Shown piece after piece: positions 61,863 through 64,000 of a DNA stretch of 64,000 nucleotides. The notes under the pieces are model-generated. The model was not told where the DNA came from. It did no database searches and saw nothing but the letters and a program-made list of their open reading frames with translations. Position 1 is the first letter of the stretch, and each line of letters opens with the position of its first letter. Origin of the DNA: Caryophanon latum (GTDB lineage Bacteria; Bacillota; Bacilli; Bacillales_A; Planococcaceae); NCBI RefSeq assembly GCF_001700325.1, contig NZ_MATO01000056.1:1-64000 (forward strand), read 5' to 3'. Made by a program: the position numbers and the translations under genes.

Positions 61863-64000
61863 TTAATTACGTTCATGAAGAGGGATAATATCAACAACTA
61901 CTGTTTTCGGTTGAGATAAACGTCCATCTGCTTCTAATTCTGGGCCTTGTACAATACATTGACCTTTTTTCAAATTCGATAGTTTTTCTTCCCAATATTT
62001 TCGATCACCAGATTCATTTGCTAACGAATTCGCAATATATGAGATATCCTCTTCTGATTGTGCAAAATAAACTTTTTGTGTTGCATTTTGTAAACGAGCA
62101 AGCTCACTCGGGTGCATTTGCGCCTTCAAAAATTGCGTTGCAAACCAAGCAGACCAACCAAATTTTCGTCCTTCTGTTAGCACACGTGCTGAAGGAGCTT
62201 CTTCTGTATGATCTAAATTTTGCGCTTCATCCATAATAACAGGCATCGGAGATTGTTTGCTACCATTTCGAACAGAAAAGTTCCATAAATCCCATAAAAT
62301 AAACTCTGTAATAATGAGCTGTACATCTCGTGGATAACCCGTCAATTGAATAACGAATACATCACCATGTGCATCAATAACATCTTGCCAATTGATTGTT
62401 TCGCTTGATGTAAATGGATTTCGGTCGATTAAAGGACGAATTTGAGATAATGTTTTTAATGCCGTACTTGAGCCATCTTCTTCTAAAAGTTCTTTTAAAC
62501 GTTGTAAATCCATTTTATTCTCATAACGTTCTAAACCTACCAATATTCGATCGTAAATCGTATTCAGTTGTTGAATACCTAAAGTTGTATAAACTGCTGA
62601 GAATACACTTTTAATACGTTCCGCAATATCCGTATTGGATTCTTCCAGCTCCAACGCTCCAATTGTCCGTGTAGTTCGAGCAAATGGATTAATTGGTAGT
62701 TGTTCAATATATACTATGCGTTGTTTCAAACGAGACCCCAGCTTTTCAACAAAATCTTCCTCCAGTTGATTTGGTAAAAATCCTTCTGTGTAATCAATTA
62801 CAATACTCGAAATACCTTGTCTAGATTTTTCCAGTAAAACACATTGCATGAAGTACGTTTTACCTTGACCAGATTTTCCTGAAATCAGAAGATGACGGTT
62901 TGCTAAATCATTATGCCCGTATTCCCAATACACTTCTTTGTTTGAATTTACGACTCGACCAAGTTTCAAACGAACATCTTTTAACGCAGGCACTTTTGTT
63001 TCTGTTTCTGTTTCTGCTTCTGCTTCTGCTTCTGCTTCTGCTTCTGCTTCTGCTTCTAGTATATTATGCCCTTCGATAGCAAGATGTAAATCATCCTTAT
63101 CAGCTTCCGGAACGACCGAGTACAGTTCTATCTCCTCTAAGTCTAGATCATTGACCTGCTCTATTTCATAATCTGCCGTATATTTGTTTCTTAAAAACCG
63201 CTCTTTAATAAAGTCTGTTTCCTCTACTTGTAACCAATTACGGACAGATTCCATCGGCTGCACAATTCCATTAAAACCATCTTCAAGTGAAAATTCAATC
63301 ATGTTTATTTGCTGTTCATCCATATAATTGGCGCGTGCAGATTTTCCTTCAGTAAAGGTTACAACTGCTCCGTGACCGATTAATGGTTGTAAATAATTTG
63401 TGATTTCAAAATCTAGCTTTACTAATTTCTCTTTTAATTCTCCTGAAAGCTGATAATCTTTTTCAGCCCATATGTCTCCTTGTACCATTTTACTAGCATT
63501 GGCTATTAACAATTGAACAAAGAAATTTTTATAAAACTTTTCTTTAAATGTGCCACGGAATTTCTTAGTTAATGTTTCCATTAACACTTCTTTCGTTTTC
63601 AATACTTGTATCTTTGCTTTTGCCACAACATCATTATTATTAATACCAATTTTCACTTCGACTGGATAAAAATGAACAAACAGTTGATCTGCTTTTTCTT
63701 CTATTCCAATTAATAATAAGTCGTCACTCGTTGCGCCAGTCAGCCCTAAATTTTTAGCAGAGAAAATACCACCTGCTTTTGAAAGGTTAAAGACACCTGC
63801 AACACGTAATACTTCTTCTAACGAGATTGGAATCCAACGAATATGTTCGTGATCTAAAATAGCTAATGTATATTTAATTGCTGATACAATACTTAGTTTT
63901 TCACGATCTGCATAACCTTTTGTTCCAATAATACGTAACAACCATTCCCCATTAAACGTATTAAATGCCTGAATGGTACTTTTAATATTTTCTTCAGTAC
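61863..64000 (-). CDS. dptH: DptH/HerA-type ATP-binding protein, 5' end outside the window
   Basis: The frame is open to the right edge without a start, so the N-terminus is missing; about 712 residues are visible. They include Walker A LISGKSGQGKTYFMQCVLLE, Walker B PVIMDEAQNLDHTEE and a HerA/FtsK-like motor. In phosphorothioation-dependent restriction DptH is the ATPase that, with DptF and DptG, attacks unmodified DNA. A low-complexity tract of seven Glu-Ala and three Glu-Thr dipeptides separates the parts (62997-63056). DndDE at the convergent side supports the name. Other HerA-like proteins remain possible. Confidence 0.75.
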   Translation of the reverse strand, partial: TEENIKSTIQAFNTFNGEWLLRIIGTKGYADREKLSIVSAIKYTLAILDHEHIRWIPISLEEVLRVAGVFNLSKAGGIFSAKNLGLTGATSDDLLLIGIEEKADQLFVHFYPVEVKIGINNNDVVAKAKIQVLKTKEVLMETLTKKFRGTFKEKFYKNFFVQLLIANASKMVQGDIWAEKDYQLSGELKEKLVKLDFEITNYLQPLIGHGAVVTFTEGKSARANYMDEQQINMIEFSLEDGFNGIVQPMESVRNWLQVEETDFIKERFLRNKYTADYEIEQVNDLDLEEIELYSVVPEADKDDLHLAIEGHNILEAEAEAEAEAEAEAETETETKVPALKDVRLKLGRVVNSNKEVYWEYGHNDLANRHLLISGKSGQGKTYFMQCVLLEKSRQGISSIVIDYTEGFLPNQLEEDFVEKLGSRLKQRIVYIEQLPINPFARTTRTIGALELEESNTDIAERIKSVFSAVYTTLGIQQLNTIYDRILVGLERYENKMDLQRLKELLEEDGSSTALKTLSQIRPLIDRNPFTSSETINWQDVIDAHGDVFVIQLTGYPRDVQLIITEFILWDLWNFSVRNGSKQSPMPVIMDEAQNLDHTEEAPSARVLTEGRKFGWSAWFATQFLKAQMHPSELARLQNATQKVYFAQSEEDISYIANSLANESGDRKYWEEKLSNLKKGQCIVQGPELEADGRLSQPKTVVVDIIPLHERN
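62997..63056. repeat. Hexanucleotide microsatellite in the DptH-type gene
   Basis: On the plus strand seven TCTGCT units preceded by TCTGTT units. On the coding strand these give seven Glu-Ala followed by three Glu-Thr. Because the unit is six bases, changes in copy number keep the frame and only alter linker length. Confidence 0.9.

Overview
The window looks like chromosome of a low-to-moderate-GC, flagellate-type Bacillota, most likely a Bacillales member near the Caryophanaceae/Planococcaceae. That placement is inferred from SLH-anchored and Ig-like surface proteins, a SLAP-type protein, strong AGGAGG ribosome binding sites, Gram-positive nag/PTS regulation and classical rho-independent terminators. 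It is not proven: there is no rRNA or tRNA gene here.

Layout. 1-4 kb: a coiled-coil gene, a long repeat-filled spacer and a methyl-accepting chemotaxis protein. 3.7-5.3 kb: a cobalamin riboswitch with its terminator, then cobT, with a repeat element lodged between them. 5.4-15.5 kb: two very large exported proteins, a BspA-type leucine-rich-repeat/SLH protein (frameshifted near its start) and a 2132-residue protein built of nested repeats. 15.5-17.8 kb: a decayed patch with a hydrolase fragment, a decapitated gene, three small immunity-like genes and a broken small membrane gene. 18.2-24.8 kb (minus strand): one N-acetylglucosamine operon nagE-nagA-nagR-SIS-ptsH-ptsI with a NagR operator in its leader; ptsI carries a C-terminal frameshift. 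25-31.5 kb: a SRPBCC/DoxX-DUF4166-YndJ trio, GNAT acetyltransferases and hypothetical genes. 31.7-33.8 kb: a cytoplasmic pentapeptide-periodic Gly/Asn/Asp/aromatic protein. 34-48 kb: an ABC-2-type permease with a PadR regulator, an Ig-like exported protein, an AbrB-type membrane protein, a SASA esterase, a pyridoxal kinase with an ECF S component, a split chromate transporter, a nuclease lipoprotein, and a TetR/SDR pair.

48.2-64 kb is a defence island. A translationally coupled minus-strand operon encodes a MotA/ExbB-like channel with a long coiled-coil tail, a MotB/OmpA-like partner, a 409-residue protein and a SNF2 helicase. This is the gene order of a type I Zorya anti-phage system, followed by a four-base-overlapping 91-residue gene that belongs to no Zorya type I know. 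Behind it lie an Rpn-family nuclease gene with a decayed duplicate, a methyltransferase and a LysR regulator. The right end holds a DNA phosphorothioation module (small associated protein, DndD, DndE) converging on a HerA/DptH-type ATPase that runs off the window. dndB and dndC are not in the expected place.

Across the window at least nine copies or fragments of one intergenic repeat family recur. It has terminal TGTTGATTAGCCA-like inverted repeats and a hairpin core whose two arms co-vary between copies. Several breakpoints of decayed genes coincide with these copies.
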